The notes under the pieces: model-generated | What the model was told of the DNA's origin: nothing | Database searches by the model: none | What the model saw: the letters and a program-made list of their open reading frames with translations, nothing else | Assembly: GCA_003427395.1 (NCBI GenBank) | Contig: BFEA01000003.1 | Coordinates: 6,308,065 to 6,330,258, forward strand | Source: Chara braunii | Taxonomy: Eukaryota; Streptophyta; Charophyceae; Charales; Characeae | Length of the DNA: 22,194 nucleotides | Direction: 5' to 3' | Program-made: the position numbers and the translations under genes | In this document: piece by piece, positions 1 to 9,090 of the stretch | How the letters are laid out: the number at the start of each line of letters is the position of its first letter | Numbering within the stretch: the first letter of the stretch is position 1

Positions 1-227
1 CGGCTGACCCCTGGCCGGTATCGCCCACCTGCTGTAGCAGGTATCGCACCTGCTGGTGGGTGCAGCTCCCGCATGTTCCCTCGTTGGAGGCTTGAGCACG
101 GATGTGGCTGCTACGGGGTTCCCCGTAATACTATAATGACAATAAAAAAGGCCCGAAAGGCCGTCCTGTCCAGATTTGACAGGTAATTCAATTGGTTGGG
201 CTGAAAAGAAAAAACAAAAAAAAACTC
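1..227. other. Non-coding flank with two short hairpins
   Basis: No gene is visible. Two small palindromic structures stand out: a hairpin ACCTGCT/AGCAGGT at 28-43, and TACGGGG-TT-CCCCGTA at 112-127. The second lies inside a 22-base sequence (106-127) that recurs exactly at 16054-16075. An A-rich stretch at about 207-224 precedes the fold-back that follows. Confidence 0.5.
106..127 (+). repeat. 22-bp dispersed hairpin motif, copy 1
   Basis: This 22-base sequence is identical to 16054-16075 and in the same orientation. Its last 16 bases form a 7-bp stem (TACGGGG/CCCCGTA) around TT. An exact 22-mer shared over 16 kb is not expected by chance, so it probably marks the end or core of a dispersed element. 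Confidence 0.55.
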
Positions 228-309
228 GACGCTGCTAGTGGGACTTGGCCCCCGGGTGGATGCACTAACGCAGGTGCCTCCCCCCCGGCCAAGTCCCGGT
301 AGCAGCGTC
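228..309. repeat. Fold-back (MITE-like) repeat
   Basis: The left arm (228-256, beginning GACGCTGCTAGTGGGACTTGG) is matched in reverse complement by 281-309, so about 29 bases pair around a loop of about 24 bases. A partial direct copy of the left arm recurs at 428-452, including CTAGTGGGACTTGGCCCCCG, which suggests a small mobile family. No target-site duplication was recognised. Confidence 0.55.
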
Positions 310-315
310 AATCTT

Positions 316-418
316 CCTCAACATCTAAATCTGGACGTGTTAGTGGAGGTGTGCAAAAGTCCCATTGAGTTTGGTCAACCGCACATGGCCACAATCACGT
401 CCAGATTCAGGCTGAGGA
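316..418. repeat. Short inverted repeat
   Basis: Bases 316-339 (CCTCAACATCTAAATCTGGACGTG) and 397-418 (CACGTCCAGATTCAGGCTGAGG) are imperfect reverse complements about 57 bases apart. The CTGGACGTG core also occurs in the hairpin at 16581-16694, so the two may share an ancestor. Confidence 0.45.
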
Positions 419-492
419 AACTCAACACCGCTAGTGGGACTTGGCCCCCGGGGCGACGAGCAGGAGACTCAACGTCCGCCTAGTGGAACCTG

Positions 493-636
493 GCCACGGG
501 GTTGGCACTAAGTGGGACATGTCCATGGGGATATAGGCAGGGGTGTGTACCATGACAAGGGAAAGCCACGGGGTTGGCACTAAGTGGGACATGTCCATGG
601 GGATATAGGCAGGGGTGTGTACCATGACAAGGGAAA
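493..636 (+). repeat. Perfect 72-bp tandem duplication
   Basis: Two adjacent copies, 493-564 and 565-636, are identical over 72 bases (each starts GCCACGGGGTTGGCACTAAG and ends GACAAGGGAAA). Perfect identity indicates a recent duplication or an assembly artefact. Short reading frames across it repeat themselves for this reason and are not genes. Confidence 0.85.
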
Positions 637-657
637 GCGGAAAAATGCAACGCAATC

Positions 658-740
658 TGCAGTTGCGGAAATGGAAGGAACTCCAAAACACGGCCGCATT
701 CAGGCACAGGCATTGAGGGAACCCATAGCCCCTACTACCC
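658..740 (+). repeat. Inverted repeat arm flanking the satellite-like array (left)
   Basis: This stretch (TGCAGTTGCGGAAATGGAAG ... CATAGCCCCTACT) is the reverse complement of 2574-2646. The match is close except for a 6-base insertion (CACAGG) here. The two arms enclose the repeated blocks of 796-2584. Confidence 0.65.
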
Positions 741-795
741 TGAAGGAGCAGAGTAAGGGGAAGGTGCAAAGGGCGTGCCAAAGTTCGCAGCCACG

Positions 796-2584
796 TATGG
801 CTGCGCTTATGGGGGTTGCGACTTTCTGCACATCTCCACAAAAGCATCTAGATTCGGGCGCTGAGGAAACTTTCTGTTGTCGAGAATTTTTATAGACGGG
901 AAACGCGACATGTACAGCGTCGTTGCCCCATCGAACGGTTGGGCATAATAATCTCGACGGGTTGGGGTGGAAGGGTGGAGGGGGTTGGCCCCAAAAAAAA
1001 AACGTTGGTTCAAAAAAAAAAACCATCCGGTACCCGACTTAAGTATGGGCTGGATTCTTATCGGCTCTGTGTACTTGTCCGCATACGCACCCAGATTCGT
1101 GATTCGGGCGTTGTTCTGGCGGCCATCGTAGTCTCTTCCTGTCGGTCTGGCGAACCGTGCGTGCGGCCAGGTAGGGCATGTCTGTGGCAGCGCGTGAGTG
1201 CAAGGGTCTTTGGAGAGCGGACAGCGAGAGTGCGTGCGGGCGAGAGAGGGGGCGGTCGGAGGGAGGTTTCGAAATCGCGCCGGCGATGCAGAGACAGGCA
1301 TGGTTTGCCGGCGGGGGCGTGAAGACTGTCTGGCATTGTTGAGTTGAGTTTATGGTGATGGCGAGTTATGTTATGGCTGCGCTTAGTGGCTGCGCTTAGG
1401 GGGGTTGCGACTTTCTGCACATCTCCACAAAAGCGTCTAGATTCCGGCGCTGATGAAACTTTCGATGGGGGTATTTTGCAACCATGACAGGTTGTGTCAG
1501 CAGAGTGTTCCGGTCTACCCAGATCTTTTAGGTGCATTTTGGCATATATCTCAACTTATAGGGCTGTCTCACAAATTGTCCATTTTTTATTCCGTTGTTG
1601 CGTAGGGGACAAGGTCCAGTAGGGGCGATGGTATGGCTGCGCTTAGGGGGGTTGCAACTTTCTGAACATCTCCACATAAACGTCCAGATTCGGGCGCTGA
1701 GGAAACTTTCCGTTTTCGAGAATTTTTATAGACGGGAAACGCGGCATGTTCAGCGTCGTTGCCTACCAACGGGGTTGGGGGGGGCGGGCCCCCAAAAAAA
1801 ATGGTTGGTTAAAAAAAAAGACATCCGGGGGGTGTACCCCACTTAAGTATGGGCTGGATTCTTTTCGGCTCTGTGTACTTCTCCGCATACGCGCCCAGAT
1901 TCGTGATTCGGGCGTTGTTCTGGCGGCCATCGTAGNACTTAAGTATGGGCTGGATTCTTTTCGGCTCTGTGTACTTCTCCGCATACGCGCCCAGATTCGT
2001 GATTCGGGCGTTGTTCTGGCGGCCATCGTAGTTGGTCTGGCGAAAAAAAAAAAACATCCGGGGGACGTACCCGACTTAAGTATGGGCTGGATTCTTTTCG
2101 GCTCTGTGTACTTCTCCGCATACGCGCCCAGATTCATGATTCAGGCGTTGTTCTGGCTGTCTGTGGCAGCACGTGAGTGCCAGGGTCTTCGGAGAGCGGA
2201 GAGCGAGAATGCGTGTGGGCGAGAGAGGGCGGTCGGAGGGAGGTTTCGAAATCGCGCCGGCGACGCGGAGACAGGCATGGTTTGTCGGCGGGGGCGTGAA
2301 GACTGGCTGGAATTGTTGAGTTCTCCAAGGTCGAACCTGCGATCAGTCGCCGAGGTGTGGACATGGCGAAGGGAGTACGTTTCGGGGCTGCTGTGTGTGC
2401 GCGCATGTGCGTTTGCGGTTACGGTTACGTTCTACATGACAGGTTTTGTGTCAGCAGAGTGTTCCGGTCTACCCAGATCGTTTAGGTACGTTTTGGCATA
2501 TAGCTCAACTTATAGGGATGTCTCACAAATTGTCCATTTTTTCTTCCGTCGTTGCGTAGGGGACAAGGTCCAGTAGGGGCGATG
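796..2584. repeat. Degenerate higher-order tandem array (about 0.8-1.0 kb blocks)
   Basis: Several sub-blocks recur in the same order. Block A (TATGGCTGCGCTT... to CAGCGTCGTTGCC) lies at 796-930 and 1632-1765, with a partial copy at about 1373-1465. Block D (95 bp starting ACTTAAGTATGGGCTGGATT) lies at 1037-1131, 1841-1935, 1937-2031 and 2074-2157. Block E lies at 1181-1347 and 2160-2323. Block G/H (TGACAGG...CAGTAGGGGCGATG) lies at 1485-1628 and 2436-2584. Offsets between copies are roughly 805-980 bases. Long reading frames across the array are composed of these repeats, one crosses an N, and none shows a recognisable domain. I see no gene. Confidence 0.7.
1841..2031 (+). repeat. Identical 95-bp copies on either side of a single N
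   Basis: 1841-1935 and 1937-2031 are identical and separated only by N at 1936. This is the usual signature of contig ends that overlap but were scaffolded with a nominal gap, so one copy may be artificial. The neighbouring copies at 1037-1131 and 2074-2157 differ at several positions. Confidence 0.8.
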
Positions 2585-2646
2585 GGTTCCCTCAATGCCT
2601 GAATGCGGCCGTGTTTTGGAGTTCCTTCCATTTCCGCAACTGCACA
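2574..2646 (-). repeat. Inverted repeat arm flanking the satellite-like array (right)
   Basis: Reverse-complement partner of 658-740. It directly follows the last G/H block, so the array ends in an inverted copy of the sequence found upstream of its first block. Confidence 0.65.
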
Positions 2647-3099
2647 TTTCGAAGCTCTCGTAGGCTGGTCGCCGGTCCGTCCCCGACCTGGCTGCGCCCC
2701 CACGCCCGAGTGTGGTATCAGTTTTGAAAAACAAGGGCCCTACCGGTTCATGAATCTGCCGCAGAAACAGCGCCAAATTCTCGAACCGGTAAAAACCAGC
2801 CCAGGGAGATGTGGCCACGGCGCGAGGGCGCAGTTCACCCAGGGGAAAGTTTTTGGGGCCGGTAGCCGAGTTTCGGGCGCCGAAAACAGGAAAGGTTTTG
2901 GCGTGGGCTCTTTCTACCAATTATCCCTTTTTCCGGGGCCTGTGTCAGGGCCTCTACAGACTCTGTCGGGCCGTCCCACGCGAGGGACTGGATTGCAGTC
3001 TCAAAATCCACGTGCCCCTTCTCACATAAATTGGAGTTTGGACTGCATTTCAAATTGCGACCCTCCCTGGACTGCGGAAACACTGTTTCAAATGCGTTT
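2647..3099. other. Non-coding left flank of the LINE
   Basis: A small inverted repeat (TACCGGTTCATGAAT at 2741-2755 against ATTCTCGAACCGGTA at 2777-2791) lies here. The stretch 2834-2935 is a diverged copy of a repeat found again at 14738-14920. Open frames across the region end in the LINE's poly-T tract and have no recognisable domain. Confidence 0.5.
2834..2935 (+). repeat. Dispersed repeat, copy 1
   Basis: It shares TTCACCCAGG, GGGCGCCGAAAAC, AAAGGTTTTGGCGTGGGC and CCAATTATCCC, in this order, with 14738-14920. The pairing is diverged but collinear, so it is a dispersed repeat family rather than a coincidence. Confidence 0.55.
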
Positions 3100-3112
3100 A
3101 AAGACTGTTTTT
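3100..3112 (-). repeat. Target-site duplication, 3' side of the LINE
   Basis: AAAGACTGTTTTT is immediately followed on the plus strand by the T-rich tail of the minus-strand LINE. The same 13 bases occur at 11351-11363, at the other end of the element. In element sense the duplication starts with AAAAA, as expected from L1-type priming at a T-rich nick. The last five T are ambiguous with the tail. Confidence 0.7.
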
Positions 3113-3164
3113 TTTTGTTTTTTTTTGTTTTTTTATTTATTTATTATTATTATTATTATTATTT
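3113..3164 (-). other. LINE 3' tail: AAT/AAAT repeat followed by A-rich tract
   Basis: In element sense the tail reads as about eight AAT units, then AAAT units, then runs of A broken by single C. It starts right after the 3' UTR at 3165 and ends at the duplication. A 3' microsatellite-plus-A tail is typical of target-primed reverse transcription products. Confidence 0.8.
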
Positions 3165-3491
3165 CCCGGGCCCAGTGCCCAAGGCTCATATTATCAGAAA
3201 AAACAGCTTGAGGCCGGGGTCCTCACAGTCTACCCGGATTGGCTGGGAGCATTACCCAGTTTCGCTTACGGGATTACTCCCGAGGGGACCAACCCCCTGA
3301 GTCCTTCACATCACAATCAACTTAAAACATATTAGAATACTAGACCCACCGGTTGTCCAGAGTCTATCCAGACTGCCCCTAAAGCGGGGCAGTGGAGCAA
3401 CTGCTCCATAGACCAACGATGATGCTCCCTCCACTAACCTATAGACACCTCCTACCGCCCTCCTACTGAGCAGAAAAACCGAGCGCCCAGG
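3165..3491 (-). other. LINE 3' untranslated region
   Basis: About 327 bases lie between the ORF2 stop (3492) and the tail. No reading frame or conserved motif was recognised. It runs straight into the A-rich tail without a separate polyadenylation signal that I can point to. Confidence 0.65.
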
Positions 3492-4490
3492 TTATTGCTC
3501 ACACTCTAGCAGCCACTGGCCCAGTACCAGCTTGGAGTCTTGCACTTTGGCCAACTGTTCCTGGATCGCCCAGGTTTCCAAGAACCACTTCAGGCCAGAA
3601 CCCCTCAGGTGTGTACTGAGCACCTTCCGTCTCCAATCACTCCTGATGCTTCTTCGCATATGTAATTTCACTGAGGACTTGATGGCCTTATCCGAGAGGA
3701 ACCTGCCTTCGAACACATTCTTGTTCCTTGTTTCCCAAATGACGAGTATGAGGCAAGCCCTGAGAGCCTGGGCCACGTACCCCCACCCTTTGTTAAGGGC
3801 GAGGGCTTCCGGAACGCCACCGAATAGAATCCAGTGGTCATCCCAGGGAAAAATCGGGCCACTGAGACGAGCCCAGTGGTCCATCCACCATGTCCAGATT
3901 CGTCGGGATAGAGGGCATGAGAGCCATAGATGTACCGTAGATTCGAATGGCCAGCGACATCTTGAACAGTGGATCTGAATTTTCATGCCCCTCTCCACGA
4001 GCCAAACTGCTGAGGGGGTTGCCAGCAACGACAGCAGCCACAGTAAGGCTGCAGCTCTTGGCATTGGAAGTTTGTGGAGCTGCGCCCAGCATCTTTTGAT
4101 ATCACGGCTCACTGTGGCATCTTCGGTAGTGTTCACCTGCGCCCATCTGCTTACTGTGGTTGCCTCGGAGAAGTAATTCATAGCCTCCTGCTGAGCAGTA
4201 ATCTGATAGCCATGCCTCTTTGGGAAATTTAATTGAACCTCTCCAGGACCAGAGCTTGGGGTCCAAACACAGCATTCGTACTGGTGTACCTCCTGCCCAC
4301 ACTGAGCATGTCCATGTGCCATCATCAGTGCAGAGCTCCCGTACCCTGATCTGCGTCAGCGTACCCAGCGGCTGGCTGGGGGGGGTTTGGCCTTCTTCCT
4401 CCTCCGCTCCTGTGAATAGCTGCGCCGAGGAAGGATCCTTATGCCACCATTGAAACATCCTGGAGCCATCTGTTTCCATTGCTACCAGCT
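3492..4490 (-). pseudogene. LINE ORF2, C-terminal part with zf-RVT-like zinc motif (frameshifted)
   Basis: Two frames carry this part. From about 4490 down, one frame starts WKLVAMETDGSRMFQWW and stays open to 4102. The other is open from 4325 to the stop at 3492, so the frame changes somewhere between about 4325 and 4110. The downstream frame contains C-x2-C-x8-H-x4-C (CSRC ... STVHLWLSC, residues 120-137 of the 277-residue open frame), followed by PLSRRIWTWW. This resembles the zf-RVT domain of plant L1 reverse transcriptases, which is thought to help RNA or template binding. Tryptophan-rich segments continue to the end (GLKWFLETWAIQEQL). No RNase H signature was seen. An 8-G run at about 4379-4387 is a possible site of sequence error. 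Confidence 0.75.
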
Positions 4491-5075
4491 TCCAGATTGA
4501 TCATCCTCTGATTCCTGGACCTGCAACTTAACCCATGTACCCGGAGGGGGGACACCTGTTGGGCTTAGCAGATGCATCCACTCCCGGGGGGTAGCGGTCC
4601 GGAGCAGGACCGCTCTCTCATCAATGTGAGCCAGCCTTCCCAGCTTATATCTGAGGTCCTCGAGAGTCACCCATTGCCCTGTCCATTCGTCCCATAGATC
4701 AGCCAGGCGCAAAACCCCCTTTTCCGCCCATTGCCGCCCAAATGCCTGCGCGGTACATCCCGCCGAAAAGGGGAGACCCCTCGGGTCTAGGATAAATGGG
4801 TTATCGAACAGAGGTTGCGAGAGCACCTCTTCCCTGGTTGTTGGGGGGATCCACTGTCGTGGGCCCACCTTCTTCCAGGCTTTCAGTACGTCTTGCCAGA
4901 ATGGGGAGGAAACTCGCCGTCGCAGGAAGGAGTCCAACAAACAACAGGTCCAAACGTCTTTACACCTTGGCAGCTTCCAGTCTTGTGCCAACAATTGTTC
5001 TGCTAGGAGGATCCGGTGATCGTCTGTTTCACTGGATATGGCCTTGATTATCCACTTTACTAAAAGATCAGCGTT
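4482..5075 (-). pseudogene. LINE ORF2, connector between RT and zinc domain (frameshifted both ends)
   Basis: This open stretch begins with NADLLVKWIIKAISSE and ends at a TAG at 4482. It continues the preceding RT segment (…GGLGMLEPAKQT) after a 1-2 base change at about 5074-5080, and passes to the next frame at about 4485-4498. The composition (many W, L, R and D residues, no low complexity) fits the poorly conserved linker of L1 ORF2 proteins. No catalytic motif is expected in this part and none is seen. Confidence 0.7.
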
Positions 5076-6037
5076 TGTTTGGCTGGCTCTAGCATACCCA
5101 GACCCCCTTCCTCTCGTGGGTAACAGATTAGGTCCCACGCGACCTTAGAGATGAAGCCCTCCATTTCTTTGGAGAAGGGCTTCCAAATAAATTTAGCTGC
5201 GACCCTTCGTACCACTTTTAGCAGCTGTTTCCCAAGAGCCCTGACTGTACCCACGAACCTGAGTAGTGCAAAAAGAGCAACATTCGTAACCAACGCTCGT
5301 CCGAACAGAGACAAGTGTTTCGCTGGACCCCAGATTGTGAGACGTTGTACAATTCTCTGCTGCAGCAGGTCATTTTGGGCGTTTGTGCACCGTCCAAGTG
5401 TGACTTGAATACCAAGATACTGTTCTGATGCACCTCTAGCTACTCGTTTCATACCCCATTCGACTGCCAGTGTGTAACCTTCCGGTAGCAAGTACACAGA
5501 TTTGGTCCAATTAACTGCTGCTTCAGATAGACTGGCATATTCCGTGAGGCATTCTTTCAGGGCTCGTAGGGACTCCGCGGTGTTTTCGGAGATTGCCAAC
5601 AGGTCATCTGCAAGGGCCTTCACACGGCATTCCGTCTGTTGGATTGGCAACCCTCTAATGCTTGGGTGACACCTGATGTTTGAAACCAAAACTTCAAGTT
5701 GCAGCACAAAGAGAAGGGGGGCAAGGGGACATCCCTGCCTCAAAGATCTGGTTAACGGAAATGGCGAGGAGATGTGCCCATTTACCAGCACTGACGTTGT
5801 AGAGAAGACATATAGAACAGATACCCAACGACAAAAGTTCGGGCCAAATTGGAGCACTTTCAGGGTGGTAAGAACGTAGGCCCAGTTGACTCTATCATAC
5901 GCCTTTTCTAAATCGAGCAAAAGGACTGCAAGATCGAGGTTTTCTTGGTGAATCCATTCGAGTGCCTCAATCGTAGTAACGATGTTGTCAAAAATGGATC
6001 TGCCTTGGACAAAGGCAGCCTGATCGTGGTTTACTAG
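5060..6037 (-). pseudogene. LINE ORF2, reverse transcriptase catalytic core and thumb
   Basis: The frame opens at 6037 with LVNHDQAAFVQGRSIFDNI and runs to a TAG at 5060. RT landmarks appear in order: motif A LLLDLEKAYDRV with the first catalytic Asp; motif B RSLRQGCPLAPLLF; motif C ALADDLLA with the Asp pair (LADD, where FADD or YADD is usual); then QYLGIQV and the thumb segment LSLFGRALVTNVALF. It ends with the L1-typical KVAWDLICYPREEGGLGM. The family copies element RNA into DNA at a nicked target. It is separated from the upstream segment by an extra base at 6038, so this copy is not translated intact. Confidence 0.88.
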
Positions 6038-7745
6038 TAGGTAAGTACCTTCCTAGTCTATTGGCTAACAATTTTGTCAAAATTTTGTATGATACATTCA
6101 ATAAAGAGATCGGCCTCCAGTTTCTAATTTCTGCCTTGTCGCCCTTCTTATACATGATGGAGATAACACCGTGGGTCATGCCTTTCGATAGATGGCCACC
6201 TGTAAGAACGTCGTTAAAGATTTCTACCAGATGGGGGAAGAGGGACTTACCGTGCTGCAGATAAAACTCTACTGGTAAGCCATCCCTTCCCGGCGATTTC
6301 CCTTTGGCCATACCCTGGATGGTTGCATCCACTTCCTCCTGTGTGACTGGACGGTCCAGATCCAACCTACCACTGGGGCCTAACTTGATATTGAGCTTGT
6401 TCCAGTGGTCTAAATTTTCTGAGAGATCTGTCTCCGGTGTTTCATCCGGTCTGCGGGAGGTAAGATTGTCCTTGAAGTAGAGGGCTGCGTATGTACACAT
6501 GGCGTCTGATGTGGACGCGACTCTGGCTTCCGGGACAAAAGGGTGATTCAGCAGTTTCATGGTCTGGGCTGCCCTCTTAGGTAACAATCTCTGAAAAGAC
6601 TCCTTGCTCATCCTATCATAGACAGAGATCCCTTTCACCGTCAGCCTCTCGGCCCATTCTTCAGATCTTGCCTGTTGGATACTATCCCATTTGTCCAGAA
6701 GTTTTGTCCTCTCCGCCGCCCATACTGTCGCGAACACTGGATGGGACTGCATGCGTTCTTCCACCCAGTGCAGGTCTCTCACTATCTCTGCTTCCTCTCT
6801 ATTGCGGGATGCAGCTATAATGCGAGAAAAGATACTCAGGAAATTGGCTGATATGGCTGTGCCAGCGTCCCACCAGTCCCCAGCGGAATAAAAGTGCTGC
6901 TGGGAATTGGGCCAACTAGTGAAGAACTTCTCTACCCAGGCCTTAAGGCCTGGGTCTTTGAGGTGTTGAACATTCAATCTGAAGAAGCCACTACCCCTAT
7001 CCGCAATGTTCATGAGGCTGAAGGACATTTTGATTGGGTAATGATCAGACATTGGGTGCCTTACAACCTCCACATTCGAAGCTGCGTCCCACCATGAGGG
7101 GCTCAGAAGAGCGTAGTCCAACCTTCTGCTACAACCTGCATTACTCCCCTCAGTGGCTAAGGAACCCCAAGTGAAACCTTTATCTGAAGGGTGCATAAGT
7201 CTGAACGCATCGCACAGATCCAAGTCCGTCATATAGTCTACTAAGGAGAGGACGTCGGGGGTGACGCCCTGGGGCCTCATGAGGTCATCCAGGGAGCAGT
7301 TCCAATCTCCTGCCACCAGGAGGTTGTCCACGTCGGGAGTGCAGGTCATCAAATCTTGGAAAAATCTGTTCGGTTCCGCCCTGTCCACCGGGGCATAGAT
7401 CGCCATTAATGCCCAGTCTGCCCCGAAGGCAGCAAACTTAACCCACGCCCATCTACCCTGACTACCCCAAAGGTCAATCGCATGGTCTAGGATTTCAATC
7501 GGAAGGTCTCGGTGAAACAGGATGCCGACCCCACCCCTGGTTCCCACCGAGGGGGACCAGAGTTGGGGCCCGTCTCACCAGTTACCCAATTCCGCAATCT
7601 TCTTGTCATCCAGTTTAGTTTCCTGGATGCACGCTATCTGAACTTGATGCCTATGGAGCCAGGATTTTAGGCGGACTTTCTTCCTCCTCCCAGTGGTGTC
7701 TCCCAGGCCTCTGAGGTTCCAGGAGACTACCTTCAGTTTATCCAT
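5988..7745 (-). pseudogene. LINE ORF2, start: APE-type endonuclease and RT N-terminal motifs
   Basis: The start chosen is ATG at 7745 (MDKLKVVSWNLRGLG), because the endonuclease begins at once and the ATG overlaps the ORF1 stop. Endonuclease landmarks: WNLRGL (9-14), IQETK (40-44), AGDWNC (145-150), RRLDYALLS (207-215) and SDHYPI (233-238). These match the metal- and phosphate-binding motifs of the exo/endonuclease/phosphatase fold that nicks target DNA. Codon 57 is TGA (7577-7575), where Trp would read well (NW-stop-DGPQLW). Beyond 350 residues come RT finger motifs KSPGRDGLPVEFY and IRNWRPISLLNVSYKI. The frame is lost at 6038; the shifted tail runs to a stop at 5988. It lacks an intact reading path, so it is a pseudogene. 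Confidence 0.88.
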
Positions 7746-8694
7746 TCATCGGCGTGGACTGTACCCTAGATTGGATGGGGAACTGCCCGGTCGTCGCTCG
7801 GGGGATCGTGCTGGATGATGTACGGGGGTTGGCCCTTGGTGTTGGGCCAGATGCGGTTGAGGGCGCCCATTTCTGGGCCAAAGTATTATTCAGATAGATA
7901 GATTGCAGTGACTTGTTGCGTGGCAGTTTATCATTGAGCTTACCAAGGAAGCCCGCGTCCGAGACATGCTGCACATTCAGTTGTTGGAGGGAATCGACGT
8001 CCTCCTCAATGAACAGAGAGATCGGGATCATTCTCAGACCCTCTAACAGCAGCGAATCCAGTTTTTCAGGCTGGATGAACGCGTCCATTAGTGGGGTAAG
8101 CACCTTACACGAACGATTGGTTTGTTCCACGTAGAGACGGGGCAATGCCATATCAGGTACCAACCTAATAGGGAAGCGGTCACTGAAGATTTGCTTTGCG
8201 GCGTTGAGGATCGTTTGAGGTTTGATCGGTTCCTCAGTCTGCTGAGAGAGGAAGGTCACCCTCGAATCGTTCGATTGCCAGGCTATTGCGTGGATCGCTC
8301 CATTCACCGTACAGAGGACAATCGGTACTAACCACTTTTCTAGACTGGCGGCCTGTGATTTAGTTACCGTGATTGCCCTTCTACTCCTCGAGGTTTTAAC
8401 CCCTGTGTGTGGTAGTTCCGCTTTTGCATCTGAGTGAGCTGACGCAGAGGACTCTGCTTTGCTTGTTACCGATGTTCGAGATCGTTCCTTTGATGGTTCC
8501 TGGCCCCTTGGTGCTACTTCAAGCAGTAACTGTTTGGGATGGCTGGAGGTGGTGCGAATCGTTCTGGGTGCTTTCAACGGGGACTGGCCTCTGGTACCCC
8601 TGCCCTGCACTGCTACTGCTGATGTGGCCGCCTCCTCTTGCGGGATGGGCATCGCCTGCAAACCTGTCTCCGGTCTCTGCGGGGTAGCTGCCAT
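7738..8694 (-). pseudogene. LINE ORF1, C-terminal segment with uncharacterised domain
   Basis: A 318-residue open stretch ends in TAA at 7740-7738, exactly overlapping the ORF2 start. The first ~110 residues are Ser/Thr/Ala/Lys/Arg-rich and look disordered. Residues ~118-275 look folded (starting SLEKWLVPIVLCTVNGAIHA, with regular hydrophobic spacing, ending near LNNTLAQKW). The last ~40 are Pro/Thr/Ser-rich. I do not recognise the domain. Its position, downstream of the zinc-knuckle segment and abutting ORF2, argues that it is the C-terminal half of ORF1 rather than a separate gene. The frame opens only after a TAA just upstream of 8694, so a frame change at about 8700 is needed to join it to the preceding part. 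A host gene fragment captured by the LINE is the alternative. Confidence 0.6.
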
Positions 8695-9090
8695 ATTCCC
8701 TTATCCTGTAACCATTCCTGTGGCCATTCTGGTCTGGGAATCTGGGCAATGTCCGTGCCCGGGGGGGCAGGTTCTTCTCGTGCATTTTCCGCTGCTTTCA
8801 ACAGGTAGGACATAGCCGGGTACAGATACCTGAGATACGGGTTACGAGGTGGGGGAACGAATTCCCGCTGCGAACTTGGTTGCGAATCCAGCCCTTCCCA
8901 CTTGAGGTGCGTAGGGGTCGACTCCCAGTGGCTGTCCTGGTGAGAACATTGGGTTAACGACAGACCTTGATAACAACTCTTGCCTACCCATACTGCCATC
9001 TACCATATCAATTGGTCGGGATGGCGACCTGACCGGGGAGGGGCTTCTTGAATGCATACCCGAGTTAGGAGAGTTCTGATGAGAGAGCGG
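8695..9090 (-). pseudogene. LINE ORF1, Ser/Pro-rich middle segment in two frames
   Basis: Between the zinc-knuckle frame and the C-terminal frame the coding-like sequence moves through two frames. The first is HQNSPNSGMHSRSPSPVRSP…, running to a stop at 8842. The second is EFVPPPRNPYLRYLYPAMSYL…, running to about 8700. Each is open where the other is not needed, and both have the Ser/Pro/Arg composition of a linker. Frame changes near 9090, 8865 and 8705 are inferred. No domain is recognised. Confidence 0.45.

Noticed and set aside
1746-2576. 276-codon plus-strand open frame
   Set aside because: It crosses the N at 1936, consists mostly of the repeated D block, and has no recognisable domain.
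2603-3211. 202-codon plus-strand open frame running into the poly-T tract
   Set aside because: Its end is a run of F, Y and I residues translated from the LINE tail, and the rest overlaps a dispersed repeat.
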